DNA of 42,793 nt from Nitrososphaerota archaeon (lineage in GTDB: Archaea; Thermoproteota; Nitrososphaeria; Nitrososphaerales; Nitrosopumilaceae), in the NCBI GenBank assembly GCA_028867275.1, contig JAGWGU010000010.1, positions 1 through 42,793 of the forward strand, in the 5' to 3' direction. The position numbers and the translations under genes are program-made. Below the pieces are notes generated by a model. The model was given only the letters and a program-made list of their open reading frames with translations. It searched no databases and was not told the DNA's origin. Below, piece by piece: positions 22,978-31,975 of the stretch (its first letter is position 1; every line of letters starts with the position of its first letter).

Positions 22978-24309
22978 ATGCAGTCACAGGCATATCTAAA
23001 ATGCATAGATCCAGCATGTGGACTACAGTATCCTGTAACTGATACTAGAATTGAATGCGAAAAGGGTCACTTGCTTGATGTAAAATATGATTTTACTCCA
23101 TCTTCCTCATTAAAAGAAGTATTTTACAAACGCAGAAATCACTCAAACAACATTTTCAATGAAAGTGGAGTGTGGCGTTTTCGTGAACTGCTGAACTTTT
23201 GTCAGATAGATACTGAAGACCTTGATCAATGTTCAAAATATTTAGTTTCATTAGATGGTGCAGAGGGCAGACTCTCTAAACCATATCACATGTCTCGAGT
23301 TTCACAATATGTTGGATTACAAAATCTGTGGCTCCAACCGGAAGGATACAACCCAAGTGGTTCCTTCAAAGACAATGGTATGACTACAGCTGTGACACAT
23401 GCAAAACTTGTTAAAATCAAAAAAATAATCTGTGCATCAACTGGAAATACCTCTGCCTCCGCTGCAATGTATGCTGCAAATGAAAACATAGACTGTGATG
23501 TGTATATACCTGCAGGAGAGGTTGCACCAGGAAAACTTAGCCAAGCATTTCAGTTTGGAGCTCAGGTGGTGGAAATTAAAGGAAATTTTGATGATGCATT
23601 GTCTGCATCCTTGAAACAAGCAGGACAGGCAGGTGGATATACCGTAAATTCTGTAAACCCATTTAGAATTGAGGGCCAAAAAACAATTGTTTTCAGAGCC
23701 TTGGAGTTTTTAGATTGGAATCCTCCGGACTGGATAGTCTATCCTGGAGGCGCGCTTGGAAACACATCAAGTTGTGGCAAGGCGCTTATGGAGTTGTACG
23801 AATGGGGATGGATTAAGAAGATTCCACGTCTTGCTGTTGTCAACTCTGAAGGTGCCAACACTTTATACAATTTGTACAATGGTAAGTTTGAAAATACTGA
23901 ACTGAGATGGAACAAGGGAAAATCCGATACTGCACTGATCAAGAGATATTATGAATATATGGATAAAAATCAGATCAGACCAAAAACCAAAGCCACTGCA
24001 ATCCAGATTGCAAAACCTGCCAATATTCTCAAGGGATTGCGAGCACTTGATTTTACAAATGGTGTTGTAACCCAGGTATCTGATGCCGAAATGCTGGATG
24101 GAATGGCACTTGTTGGTCTAAATGGATTTGACTGTGAGATGGCATCTGGTGCTGTTCCAGCAGGAGTGAAAAAATTGATTGGTGAGGGAATAATCAAAAA
24201 GGATGAAACTGTTGTTGGAATCCTGACAGGACGACAGAAAGATTCTAGCATTCCTGTTGATTATCACAAAAACCCACAAAACAAGTTTGCAATTCCACCT
24301 AGAACCTAG
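22978..24309 (+). CDS. thrC: Threonine synthase
   Basis: This PLP enzyme converts O-phosphohomoserine to threonine in the cytoplasm. The PLP lysine is Lys131 in NPSGSFKDNGMT, preceded by the typical YVGLQNLWLQPEGYNP. The phosphate-binding region ASTGNTSASAAMYAA follows. An N-terminal Cys-containing segment (CIDPACGLQYP) is common to archaeal and plant-type enzymes. A TATA-like TTTAAATAC (22947-22955) lies about 27 bases before the ATG, giving a leaderless start. The transposon's right end is only 13 bases upstream of that box, so any upstream regulatory site has been displaced. Confidence 0.93.
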   Translation: MQSQAYLKCIDPACGLQYPVTDTRIECEKGHLLDVKYDFTPSSSLKEVFYKRRNHSNNIFNESGVWRFRELLNFCQIDTEDLDQCSKYLVSLDGAEGRLSKPYHMSRVSQYVGLQNLWLQPEGYNPSGSFKDNGMTTAVTHAKLVKIKKIICASTGNTSASAAMYAANENIDCDVYIPAGEVAPGKLSQAFQFGAQVVEIKGNFDDALSASLKQAGQAGGYTVNSVNPFRIEGQKTIVFRALEFLDWNPPDWIVYPGGALGNTSSCGKALMELYEWGWIKKIPRLAVVNSEGANTLYNLYNGKFENTELRWNKGKSDTALIKRYYEYMDKNQIRPKTKATAIQIAKPANILKGLRALDFTNGVVTQVSDAEMLDGMALVGLNGFDCEMASGAVPAGVKKLIGEGIIKKDETVVGILTGRQKDSSIPVDYHKNPQNKFAIPPRT

Positions 24310-25571
24310 CTGGTGTTTAGAATCTTTTCTATTTTTATGCGGCTTGCCTGATTGTTTACTGCTTCTTCTACAGTCATCTTGATAGACTCTACAACTACTC
24401 TGTCACCAGTTCTTGGAATGTCTTTTAGTTTGTCATGTAACAGACCATTCAAGGTGGAATAGTCATCGCCGCGTGGAATGTCTGATTTTAATATTTCATT
24501 TACTGTATCAATCTCTACGTCGCCACTTGCAAGCATTGTGTTCTTGTCTAGCATCTTAAAGTTAAGCTCTTCCATGTCGGTTTCATCCATTATCTCTCCT
24601 ACAATTTCTTCTAACAGGTCTTCAAGTGTAACACAGCCTTCCACACCGCCAAACTCGTCCACTACAATTGCCATGTGAGTCTGTCTGCCCTGCATCTCTC
24701 TTAACAGCTTGCTGATTCGTTGTTCTTGTGACACAAAGATTGGTTTTCTGGCAAGTGACTCAAGCGTAATTATTTTTTCATCTCTTTCCAAATTCTTTAA
24801 CAAGTCTCTTACGTTTAGTATCCCAACAATCTGATCTGTTGTATCCCTGTAGAGTGGAATCCTGGAATAACCACTTTTGCTTATCAACGGCATTGCATCA
24901 AACAAGATCATCTTTGCCGGGAGCATGAACATCTTTGTTCTAGGGGTCATGACTGCACGAATTACGATATCGTCAAACTTGAGTGCACCATGAACAAGTT
25001 CACGTTCATGTTTTTTTAGTGCCTTGTCTTCCAGGCCTTGTTCAATTACATTGTAAATCTCTTGTTCAGTAATTGGTGGTGGATGATATGGACTTTTTAG
25101 CATCCATAGTATTGCATGTGTAATCTTTTCAAATAGTATGACAAATGGGTAAAATATGTAACTAAAAGTAAGTGTAATGCCGCTTATCCATAATGATACC
25201 TTGACCGGGTTTGCATTACAGTATGATTTTGGAGCATTTTCGCCAAAGACCAATAGTATGAATGTCATTATTCCAATCGATATTGCAAGACCTCCATTGC
25301 CAAACAAACCTAGTGCAATCTCCGTGGCAAGTGCAGAAGATCCTACATTTGCCAATGCGGTACCAAGGTTTATTGTTGCAAGCATTCTGTTAGGGTTTGA
25401 TTTTAGTTTGGCAAGTGCTGTTGCGCCTCTGACCTTTTCTTTTACCAACTGACTAACTTTTGCTTTGTTTGTTGCAATCAGAGCCACTTCGGCACCACTA
25501 AAAAGGGCAGATAGTGCTACTAGCAATGCAAGCAATATTATTTTCAAAATCATTTCCATGTCCATGATCAA
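24306..25571 (-). CDS. DUF21/CBS-domain membrane protein (CNNM/CorC-HlyC family)
   Basis: This 421-residue protein has the CNNM transmembrane domain (DUF21; about residues 8-150, four hydrophobic segments, starting LLALLVALSALFSGAEVALIATN). A CBS pair follows (about 200-320: VMTPRTKMFMLPAKMILFDAM... and ARKPIFVSQEQRISKLLREMQ...HMAIVVDEFGGVEGCVTLEDLLEEIVGEI). The C-terminal CorC/HlyC domain covers about 335-415. Members are implicated in Mg2+ or Co2+ transport and homeostasis, with ATP or Mg-ATP bound by the CBS domains. ATGs at 25571, 25565 and 25559 are all possible starts. Its stop overlaps the thrC stop by 4 bp, convergent. Confidence 0.9.
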   Translation of the reverse strand: MIMDMEMILKIILLALLVALSALFSGAEVALIATNKAKVSQLVKEKVRGATALAKLKSNPNRMLATINLGTALANVGSSALATEIALGLFGNGGLAISIGIMTFILLVFGENAPKSYCNANPVKVSLWISGITLTFSYIFYPFVILFEKITHAILWMLKSPYHPPPITEQEIYNVIEQGLEDKALKKHERELVHGALKFDDIVIRAVMTPRTKMFMLPAKMILFDAMPLISKSGYSRIPLYRDTTDQIVGILNVRDLLKNLERDEKIITLESLARKPIFVSQEQRISKLLREMQGRQTHMAIVVDEFGGVEGCVTLEDLLEEIVGEIMDETDMEELNFKMLDKNTMLASGDVEIDTVNEILKSDIPRGDDYSTLNGLLHDKLKDIPRTGDRVVVESIKMTVEEAVNNQASRIKIEKILNTS

Positions 25572-25758
25572 TTACCTCGATATGAGCATCTTTTACATTG
25601 TGTTGACTTCAAACCCTGTGTTTTAATCAATAAGCGCCTTGATTGAATTTCAAACAAATTGGTATGTATCTTATTTTTGAACTGTCTCTTTTATAAGTTC
25701 ACATTAGTTTTGTAGGTTTGTTTGGCAAAAACGCTACCTGATACAAACAATTTTGTTC

Positions 25759-26832
25759 TTATTTCTTTGAAAAATGCTCTTCGAGTAGTTTTTTCTTTTC
25801 TTCCATGTGGAACAACTCTTCTGTGTGTTTGAAAGCATCTTCTCTTTTTCTCTTGAATAGCATTGCCTGCATCAGAAGGTGATTTTCAGGTACTACTATG
25901 CCAGTCTGATCATCAGAATATGTGAGTTTGACAACATCATCCTGAACCTCAGTTACATCTGCATGAATGTGAATCATGTTGGTATCCTTGAAATTAAATT
26001 TTATAGATTCAGCGTAGTCTCGAATATCTTTTGTTCCTTTTGCACTGTACAATGTTGCAACACCGTATTCATGTTTGTACAATTCCAGAATTTCTTGTGC
26101 ATTTGGTGCAGGACCGTCAAAACGAATGTCCATGAGGTGCACGTGCATCTGTCTTGTTGGAACCTTGAAAGCACGAATGAATAACGGTATATCTGCACCC
26201 ATGTAACTTTTGACATCCTCATTGTGATGTGGTTTTCGGGTCCATTCAATAGAGTCTTTCACCTCAGTCTTTGAATCCTCCAGGTCTGCCCATCTTCGCA
26301 ACAGTGTTGCGTCAAACCGCTTTATCTTTTTTCCATATTTTTCCTTGAGGGGTTGAAGTATTCTTCCCATTCCAGTAACATTACAGCTTCCCTGCATCAC
26401 GTATTTTGCATCAAACGCTTTTTCATAATTTACACGAGAATTAAAGATCAAGTTTGCAACAGCTTCTTCCCCGCCAATCTTTTCACCGCCCTGGAAAATT
26501 GCGCTGACATTTTTTGGCTCATATAGTGACTTTTTGTTTGCGTATCCTACACCACCAGGAGCTGCATCTATTACTAGATCACTTTCAGAGATAATATCTT
26601 CTATAGCACCTGAAATTTTATAATTTTTAAAAGCCTCCGTCTTTGTCTTTGGAACATAAACATGAAACCCTCTTGATATTGCGTCTGCCACCTTGTCGTC
26701 AGGAGAATATTTGCCAACTCCAATGACTTCGATGTCCTTGTCATCTGCTATGAACTGGGTTATTCTGCTACCAATAGAGCCATATCCATTGACAAAAACT
26801 TTTTTCACAGTTTTTGTGGTGTGAAATCCCAT
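25759..26832 (-). CDS. gap: Glyceraldehyde-3-phosphate dehydrogenase, archaeal type II
   Basis: This enzyme interconverts glyceraldehyde 3-phosphate and 1,3-bisphosphoglycerate with NAD(P), here mainly in gluconeogenic direction in an autotroph. The N-terminal Rossmann motif is NGYGSIGSRI (residues 15-24). The catalytic Cys150 sits in QGSCNVTG. The phrase MQMHVHLMDIRF-like (here RQMHVHLMDIRF) is typical of the archaeal form. At 357 residues it is slightly longer than usual, with a charged C-terminal helix (EEKKKLLEEHFSKK). It is divergent from the DsbA-like gene. Confidence 0.94.
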   Translation of the reverse strand: MGFHTTKTVKKVFVNGYGSIGSRITQFIADDKDIEVIGVGKYSPDDKVADAISRGFHVYVPKTKTEAFKNYKISGAIEDIISESDLVIDAAPGGVGYANKKSLYEPKNVSAIFQGGEKIGGEEAVANLIFNSRVNYEKAFDAKYVMQGSCNVTGMGRILQPLKEKYGKKIKRFDATLLRRWADLEDSKTEVKDSIEWTRKPHHNEDVKSYMGADIPLFIRAFKVPTRQMHVHLMDIRFDGPAPNAQEILELYKHEYGVATLYSAKGTKDIRDYAESIKFNFKDTNMIHIHADVTEVQDDVVKLTYSDDQTGIVVPENHLLMQAMLFKRKREDAFKHTEELFHMEEKKKLLEEHFSKK

Positions 26833-26889
26833 TTATTTGGCTTACCCCTTTAACAAGAACTAAATAATCTGAAAACCCTAGTCCAATTC

Positions 26890-27615
26890 TTGAAAGTTCA
26901 TCTCCCGTCTATAGGGATTGGGATCGGGGCTATTGTTGCAGTAATTGTAGTGGTTTCATTATTTGGACACGGTATCCCAAATCCCATGCCTTCTACCACA
27001 GAGCAACAAGGCAACTCTTTAGACAAGGCTGCATTACAGAATAATCCATCTCAAAAAGCTACATTGAATCTATTGATTGACAATACATCTCCAGTACTTG
27101 GCTCAAACGATGCTCCTATTACGATGATAGAGTTTGGAGACTATCAATGCTTTTTCTGTAACAAATTTTATCATACAATAGAGCCTGATGTTGTCAAAAA
27201 TTACATTGATACTGGCAAGGTACGCATGGTCTTCAAAGATTTTGTCATAATTGGTCAGGATTCTGTTAATGCGGCACATGCTGCACACTGTGCACAAGAA
27301 CAAGGCAAGTTTTGGGAGTATCATGACACGTTATACAACAACTGGAACGGAGAAAACACTGGATGGGCATCATCTACCAATCTGCTGAAATTTGCCAAGG
27401 ATGTGGGACTAAATGATACCCAATTTGGGCAATGCATGACCCAATCAAGATACATCTCTACAGTTCAGGGTAGCCTGTCTGATGCCAAGGGTCTTGGATT
27501 GACTGGAACTCCGGATTTTTTCATAATAGCGCCAGACAAGTCCATCACCAAAATTGAAGGTGCGCAACCCTTCGAAGTCTTTGACGAATTATTCAAATCC
27601 AAGCTAAAATCATAA
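26890..27615 (+). CDS. Membrane-anchored DsbA-like thiol-disulphide oxidoreductase
   Basis: This is predicted to form or isomerise disulphides in extracytoplasmic proteins. An N-terminal hydrophobic anchor (about residues 7-27) is followed by a Ser/Gln/Asn linker. The thioredoxin fold has the redox pair Cys87-Phe-Phe-Cys90 in GDYQCFFCNKFY, the helical insert, and the cis-proline loop GLTGTPDFFII near residue 213. The two extra cysteines (AAHCAQEQ and FGQCMTQ) may form a structural disulphide. TTG start. Nitrososphaeria often carry several such DsbA paralogues; a target cannot be assigned. Confidence 0.88.
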   Translation: MKVHLPSIGIGIGAIVAVIVVVSLFGHGIPNPMPSTTEQQGNSLDKAALQNNPSQKATLNLLIDNTSPVLGSNDAPITMIEFGDYQCFFCNKFYHTIEPDVVKNYIDTGKVRMVFKDFVIIGQDSVNAAHAAHCAQEQGKFWEYHDTLYNNWNGENTGWASSTNLLKFAKDVGLNDTQFGQCMTQSRYISTVQGSLSDAKGLGLTGTPDFFIIAPDKSITKIEGAQPFEVFDELFKSKLKS

Positions 27616-27687
27616 TAGATTTTCACATATGTTGTGATAATGTAACAAAAATTATCAATTTTTGAGATCAATATTGACTCTCAAAAT

Positions 27688-27696
27688 CCTTATATC
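27688..27696 (+). promoter_or_regulatory. TATA-like box of HMG-CoA synthase gene
   Basis: CTTATATCG is centred 27 bases before the TTG at 27719. This argues for a leaderless transcript beginning at that codon rather than at the upstream TTG at 27662. Confidence 0.5.
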
Positions 27697-27718
27697 GGTA
27701 ATCAGAAAGCTGAAGACA

Positions 27719-29113
27719 TTGGCCGCAGGTATAGATGACATTGCTATCTACATTCCAAAACTGTTTGTAGACGCAAGAGACTTTGCCAAAGCACGTGGAA
27801 TGGACCCAGACAAGCTCCAAAGGGGTCTTGGCGTATCAAAAATGGCTATTGTAGATACTAATCAAGATCCTGCATGCATGGCGGCAAATGCCTGTCTTAG
27901 AATCATGGAGAGAAACAAGATCTCACCAAAAGATGTTGGAAGGCTTTACGTTGCAACCGAGTCATCACTTGACGAATCAAAAGCAATGAACTCCTATGTC
28001 ATCGGTATGCTAGAGCAAGTTTATGGTAATGATTCCTTCGAACACTGTGGTGGAATAGAATGCAAGTTTGCATGTGTTAGTGGCTCTTATGCTTTGTATG
28101 ACAATACAAATTGGATTAGGGCAGGGGAGGCAGAGGGCAAGTCTGCCATAGTGGTGGTATCTGACATTGCAAAATATGATCTTGGCTCAAGCGGTGAATA
28201 TACCCAAGGCGCAGGTGCTGTTGCTATGCTCTTAAATGATACTCCAAGACTGATGACATTTGATCCTAAAGTTACATCAACTTCTATTAAAAATGAATAT
28301 GATTTCTACAGGCCATTTGGAAAAGAGACTCCGATTGTAAACGGTCAGTATTCTAACTTGCTTTACATGATTCAGGTAAAGAAAGCATTGATGGCATACA
28401 AGGAAAAAGCACTCTCTACTGGAATAATAAAACTAAAGGAAGGAGAAACAATTCTTGATTATATTGATTTTATCAACATGCATCTTCCATACAGCAACAT
28501 GGGCAAGAAGGCCTTGACATATTTACTAAGACATGAATGGCGAAGTCTTCCACGATGGAAAGGAATTATAGAGAAGATGGGAATGTCAGAACCAATTCCA
28601 AAAGATCCGCGTGGAACAATAGAATCAATACTTGCAGACGAAGAGTTTATGCAAAAAGACCACGAGTTTACAAAGAGATTCACAATGACTGATGAATTCC
28701 AAGAAGCTTATGATTCTAAACTTGCCAGCTCCCTTGTTGCAGCAAGCATGGTGGGAAATCTTTACACGGCTTCACTCTACATGGGCTTTAGAAGTTGCCT
28801 AGAGTTTGAATTCCAAAAGGGCACAGATCTTGAAAGCAAGAGATTTGGGTTTGGCTCTTACGGCAGTGGAAGTAGCGCAATGGTCTTCAGCGGTGTTATC
28901 ATGCCGACATACAAAGAAATTGTAAAAAACATGAACCTAGAGGCAGAAATCGGTGACAGGAGAAAGGTATCACTTGAGGAATATGAACAGATCCATGAAA
29001 GTAAACTAAGCCCAACACAGAACATCTTGGATGGCAAGAAAGAATTCGTATTGGTAGGAGTTGGAAGCAGCCCTGAATTGCGTGGCCAGAGAAAATATGT
29101 CTTTCGAGAATAA
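27719..29113 (+). CDS. Hydroxymethylglutaryl-CoA synthase
   Basis: This enzyme condenses acetoacetyl-CoA and acetyl-CoA to HMG-CoA, the committed route into mevalonate and archaeal lipid isoprenoids. Catalytic residues are visible: Glu81 (VATESSLDESK), the nucleophile Cys119 (CKFACVSGSY) and the His in FINMHLPYSNMGKKA. The long C-terminal half (to 464 residues) is full length for the archaeal form. An earlier in-frame TTG at 27662 adds 19 residues that do not resemble the family. TTG 27719 gives the usual start (AAGIDDIAIYIPK) and has a TATA-like box 27 bases upstream. The acetoacetyl-CoA-forming thiolase/DUF35 pair could be that at 9752-11181. Confidence 0.92.
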   Translation: MAAGIDDIAIYIPKLFVDARDFAKARGMDPDKLQRGLGVSKMAIVDTNQDPACMAANACLRIMERNKISPKDVGRLYVATESSLDESKAMNSYVIGMLEQVYGNDSFEHCGGIECKFACVSGSYALYDNTNWIRAGEAEGKSAIVVVSDIAKYDLGSSGEYTQGAGAVAMLLNDTPRLMTFDPKVTSTSIKNEYDFYRPFGKETPIVNGQYSNLLYMIQVKKALMAYKEKALSTGIIKLKEGETILDYIDFINMHLPYSNMGKKALTYLLRHEWRSLPRWKGIIEKMGMSEPIPKDPRGTIESILADEEFMQKDHEFTKRFTMTDEFQEAYDSKLASSLVAASMVGNLYTASLYMGFRSCLEFEFQKGTDLESKRFGFGSYGSGSSAMVFSGVIMPTYKEIVKNMNLEAEIGDRRKVSLEEYEQIHESKLSPTQNILDGKKEFVLVGVGSSPELRGQRKYVFRE

Positions 29114-29192
29114 TTTTAGTGATAAAAACCGATCTTGACGATCAAAGCAAATCAACAAAAAGGATATAAAATCATAAGGGTTGATGTACTCC

Positions 29193-29315
29193 ATGAAAGA
29201 CCGTTCAATGCCAATTTGTTTTACAGCTGAACAATATGCAAAAATTGAACAGATTGCAAAGCAAAAAGGAATGTTAAATGCAGGCCAGCTTCTAGAAGAA
29301 GCACTGGAACAATAA
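29193..29315 (+). CDS. Small ribbon-helix-helix-like protein
   Basis: This 40-residue protein has the pattern strand (SMPICFTAEQ), helix (YAKIEQIAKQKGM), turn, helix (AGQLLEEALEQ), similar to small archaeal ribbon-helix-helix DNA-binding proteins. A TATA-like ATATAAAAT (29164-29172) lies about 26 bases before the ATG at 29193. An in-frame ATG at 29184 would add three residues. It precedes a perfect hairpin and a run of zinc-finger genes on the same strand and may regulate them. Confidence 0.55.
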   Translation: MKDRSMPICFTAEQYAKIEQIAKQKGMLNAGQLLEEALEQ

Positions 29316-29317
29316 CC

Positions 29318-29334
29318 TGAGAACTAGGTTCTCA
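29318..29334. terminator. Short hairpin after the small RHH-like gene
   Basis: TGAGAAC-TAG-GTTCTCA is a perfect 7-bp inverted repeat beginning three bases after the stop codon. It is followed by pyrimidine-rich sequence (ATTCCTTTCCTTTA). It may act as a terminator or as a protein-binding site just upstream of the next promoter (TATA-like TATTTAAT at 29356-29363). Confidence 0.4.
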
Positions 29335-29385
29335 ATTCCTTTCCTTTATGATAACTATTTAATGGATTTAGTACTGTTTAATATC

Positions 29386-29796
29386 ATGAAATTGCTTGGT
29401 GGTAAACCCATCATTTGTGCCATTTGTAAAAAAGAGTCATCTCACAAACACAAACCAAAGAGTGAATGGCAGATTGAGGGGCCTCTTTGTGGGGATTGCT
29501 ACGTGACTCAGATGAAAAAGTTCTATGAACTGAGTTTGAGACAAAAGTGTGTTGTTTGTGGAATAGAAAAAGATGTTCCAGATTTGTGGGAACCTCGATA
29601 CCAATGGGATATGATTGGTTTGTTGTGTAAATCATGTTTTGATAAAAAAGATCTTACCTTCAAGAGTCAAAAAACCACTTGCCAAGTTTGTGGAAAAAAA
29701 CTCGGTATGATACGATACAACCCAAAGAAAAAGTGGGTGCTTGATGGTCAGTTATGTAGACAATGCTGGGACTCTCACAAGGCAAAGCTGGGCTAG
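29386..29796 (+). CDS. Triple zinc-ribbon protein
   Basis: This 136-residue protein is made of three tandem units of about 42 residues. Each has a CxxC knuckle, a Trp-containing strand and a second CxxC knuckle: CAICKK...W.IEGPLCGDC, CVVCG...W.MIGLLCKSC, CQVCG...W.LDGQLCRQC. All twelve cysteines are present, so three zinc sites are expected. It is likely nucleic-acid or protein binding; no enzyme domain is seen. An ATG at 29362 would add eight residues but lies within the TATA-like element. ATG 29386 is about 26 bases after it. The C2H2 gene follows immediately. Confidence 0.75.
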   Translation: MKLLGGKPIICAICKKESSHKHKPKSEWQIEGPLCGDCYVTQMKKFYELSLRQKCVVCGIEKDVPDLWEPRYQWDMIGLLCKSCFDKKDLTFKSQKTTCQVCGKKLGMIRYNPKKKWVLDGQLCRQCWDSHKAKLG

Positions 29797-30000
29797 ATGA
29801 ATATTTTTAAAAAATTCAAATGTGAAATATGTAATGCAAAATTTAGGCAACAAGAGTATCTAATGCAGCACCAGCAGCTGTATCACAGTGACAACAAGGT
29901 ATATGATTGTAAAATGTGCAACCAAAATTTTTCAAGCATGGAAGAGATGAGAACACACATGCAACGCATGCATACGTATCACGGTAAAAGAGATGTCTAG
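29797..30000 (+). CDS. Double C2H2 zinc-finger protein
   Basis: This 67-residue protein consists of two C2H2 fingers: CEICNAKFRQQEYLMQHQQLYH (residues 9-30) and CKMCNQNFSSMEEMRTHMQRMH (residues 38-59). Both show the Cys-x2-Cys-x12-His-x4-His spacing and the conserved Phe/Leu core positions. It probably binds DNA or protein. Its ATG follows the triple-ribbon stop codon with no gap, so they form one operon. Its last four bases overlap the convergent rpo12 gene. C2H2 fingers of this eukaryote-like form are uncommon in prokaryotes. Confidence 0.82.
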   Translation: MNIFKKFKCEICNAKFRQQEYLMQHQQLYHSDNKVYDCKMCNQNFSSMEEMRTHMQRMHTYHGKRDV

Positions 30001-30191
30001 AATGCCTTGATTGTTTTTACTACGGGTGGTCGGACTTTGGTAAATACTCTAAAACCACAAATGCATTTTATTTCTGGCAGTCTTGTAAGTTCTGACTGGG
30101 ATACCTGGGTTCCACAACGCATGCATGAATAGAAAACGCTAAAGCTAGTTGGTTTCTCTTCGGCTGGTATTTCTTGTGTTGGTTCAGACAT
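29997..30191 (-). CDS. rpoP: RNA polymerase subunit Rpo12 (RpoP)
   Basis: This small zinc-ribbon subunit of archaeal RNA polymerase is the counterpart of eukaryotic Rpb12. Conserved features are YSCMRCG, a second knuckle CICGFRVFTK and the invariant end VRPPVVKTIKAF. It is 64 residues from ATG 30191; a TTG at 30200 would add three. The N-terminal acidic stretch (EPTQEIPAEEK) is lineage-specific. It is the last gene of the EF-1 alpha - uS10 - Rpo12 operon, 12 bp after uS10. Confidence 0.88.
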   Translation of the reverse strand: MSEPTQEIPAEEKPTSFSVFYSCMRCGTQVSQSELTRLPEIKCICGFRVFTKVRPPVVKTIKAF

Positions 30192-30203
30192 TGTTATCAA
30201 AAT

Positions 30204-30512
30204 CTATTTCAAAGTAAGTTCGATGTAAACGTCATTTGGAATTTTTATTCTCATGAGTTGTCTTATTGCTCTGTCATCTGCTCCAAGATCAATTACTCGT
30301 CTATGGATTCTCATTTCCCATTTTTCATATGTGTTGGTACCTTGACCGCATGGTGACTTTCTTGTGACAACGTTTAGTGTTTTGACTGGTAATGGTGTTG
30401 GACCCTTCACTTTGACCCCTGTCTTTTCTCCAATGCCCTTGATTTCCGTACAGACCCCGTCTAGTCTCAAAAGACTTGTGCTTGTTAATTTGATTCGGGC
30501 TGTCTGGGTCAT
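30204..30512 (-). CDS. rps10: 30S ribosomal protein uS10
   Basis: This is a small-subunit ribosomal protein of 102 residues, the normal archaeal length. Typical segments are ARIKLTSTSLLRLDGVC, GPTPLPVKTLNVVTRKSPCGQGT and YEKWEMRIHRRVIDL. It sits 8 bp after EF-1 alpha, the conserved archaeal tuf-rps10 order. Confidence 0.96.
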   Translation of the reverse strand: MTQTARIKLTSTSLLRLDGVCTEIKGIGEKTGVKVKGPTPLPVKTLNVVTRKSPCGQGTNTYEKWEMRIHRRVIDLGADDRAIRQLMRIKIPNDVYIELTLK

Positions 30513-30520
30513 TCAGGTCC

Positions 30521-31831
30521 CTATTTTGTGTATTTCTCAGTAATCTCTTTTACGATTCCTGCTGCAATTGTTGCACCCATATCTCTGAGAGCAAATCTGC
30601 CCATCTCTGGGAATTCTCCAAAGGTCTCAATGCACAATGGTCTTACTGGCTTGATTCTGACAATTGCAGAATCTCCTGCTTTTAAGAACTTTGGATCTTT
30701 TTCTTCAATTGCACCAGACTGTGGATTGATTTTTGCCTCGAATGCTACTATGGTTGCCGCAACTTGGGCAGTGTGTGCATGCATTACTGGTGTGTATCCA
30801 GGTGCAATTGCTGTTGGATGATGAATAACTATGATCTGTGCTCTGAATTCTTTTGCTACGTTTGGTGGTGAATCAGCTGTTCCAATTACATCGCCTCTAT
30901 GGATATCTTTCTTTTCAATACCTCTCAAGTTGAATCCAATGTTGTCACCTGGTTCTGCAGATGGCATTTCAGTGTGATGAGTTTCAATTGATTTGATTTC
31001 TCCCACTGCGCCTGATGGCATTACAACTATCTTCTGACCTGGTTTTGCAACTCCTGTTTCTACACGGCCTACTGGAACTGTACCTACACCGGTAATCGTG
31101 TAAACATCTTGAATTGGAATTCTAAGTGGTTTTCCTGTTGGCTTGTCTGGTAGTTTGAATTCATCAAATGCTTCGTATAGTGTCTTACCTGTCCACCATG
31201 GCATGTTTGCTGATTTCTTGACCAAATTATCTCCCTTCCAACCTGAGACTGGAATGATTGCTACACTTTCAAGCTTGTAACCTACTGACTTTAACAATTT
31301 CTCTGCCTTTTCTTTTGCAGCCTTGAATGCTGCTTCTGAGAAATTACTATCATCCATTTTATTTATTGCAACTACTAATTGTCCTACACCTAGTGTTCTA
31401 AGTAAGAACGCATGTTCTCTTGCTTGTCCACCTGGTGCGGTTGCTGTATCTGTTTCACCTTCTTTTGCTGACAAAACCAAAACTGCACAGTCTGCCTCTG
31501 AGGCGCCTGTGATCATGTTTTTGATAAAGTCTCTGTGACCTGGTGCGTCAATTAATGTGAAGAAGTATTTTGGAGATTCAAATTTTTGAAATGCTAAATC
31601 AATTGTAATACCTCTCTCTCTTTCATCCTTGATATTGTCCATGACCCATGCATATTTGAAAGTGTCACCTTTTCCGGTCTTCTCGGATTCGGCTGCATGT
31701 GAGGCAATCGTTCTTTCATCTACTAATCCAAGTTCCATTAAAAAGTGACCCATGGTTGTAGATTTGCCGTTATCGATGTGTCCTACGACAATCATGTTCA
31801 AGTGAGGTTTTCTTGCTGCTGCACTACTCAT
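30521..31831 (-). CDS. tuf: Translation elongation factor 1-alpha (aEF1A)
   Basis: This GTPase delivers aminoacyl-tRNA to the ribosome. The G1 loop is GHIDNGKST (residues 17-25), G3 is DAPGHRDF, G4 is NKMD and G5 is SGWKGDN-like. Domains 2 and 3 follow, for 436 residues, full length. The G1 loop has Asn where most archaeal factors have His or Ala. A TATA-like GCTAATAAAG lies about 28 bases before the ATG. It is the first gene of the EF-1 alpha - uS10 - Rpo12 operon, divergent from the FBP aldolase/phosphatase gene. Confidence 0.96.
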   Translation of the reverse strand: MSSAAARKPHLNMIVVGHIDNGKSTTMGHFLMELGLVDERTIASHAAESEKTGKGDTFKYAWVMDNIKDERERGITIDLAFQKFESPKYFFTLIDAPGHRDFIKNMITGASEADCAVLVLSAKEGETDTATAPGGQAREHAFLLRTLGVGQLVVAINKMDDSNFSEAAFKAAKEKAEKLLKSVGYKLESVAIIPVSGWKGDNLVKKSANMPWWTGKTLYEAFDEFKLPDKPTGKPLRIPIQDVYTITGVGTVPVGRVETGVAKPGQKIVVMPSGAVGEIKSIETHHTEMPSAEPGDNIGFNLRGIEKKDIHRGDVIGTADSPPNVAKEFRAQIIVIHHPTAIAPGYTPVMHAHTAQVAATIVAFEAKINPQSGAIEEKDPKFLKAGDSAIVRIKPVRPLCIETFGEFPEMGRFALRDMGATIAAGIVKEITEKYTK

Positions 31832-31942
31832 GAAGGATGTTACTTGAGAAGGGCTTTATTAGCATTTTCATTTTTTGAATTTTTTTCGGTCAAAAATTGA
31901 ATTATTTTCTGACTCGATCATCCAGATCAATTTTTTTCACAT

Positions 31943-31951
31943 GGTATAAAT
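31943..31951 (+). promoter_or_regulatory. TATA-like box of FBP aldolase/phosphatase gene
   Basis: GGTATAAAT is centred about 29 bases before the ATG at 31976, consistent with a leaderless archaeal promoter in the 144-bp divergent spacer. Confidence 0.5.
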
Positions 31952-31975
31952 CGAACTATTTGATCACAAGAAATA

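Noticed and set aside
27662-27718. N-terminal extension of HMG-CoA synthase
   Set aside because: The extra 19 residues do not look like the family, and the TATA-like box lies within them.
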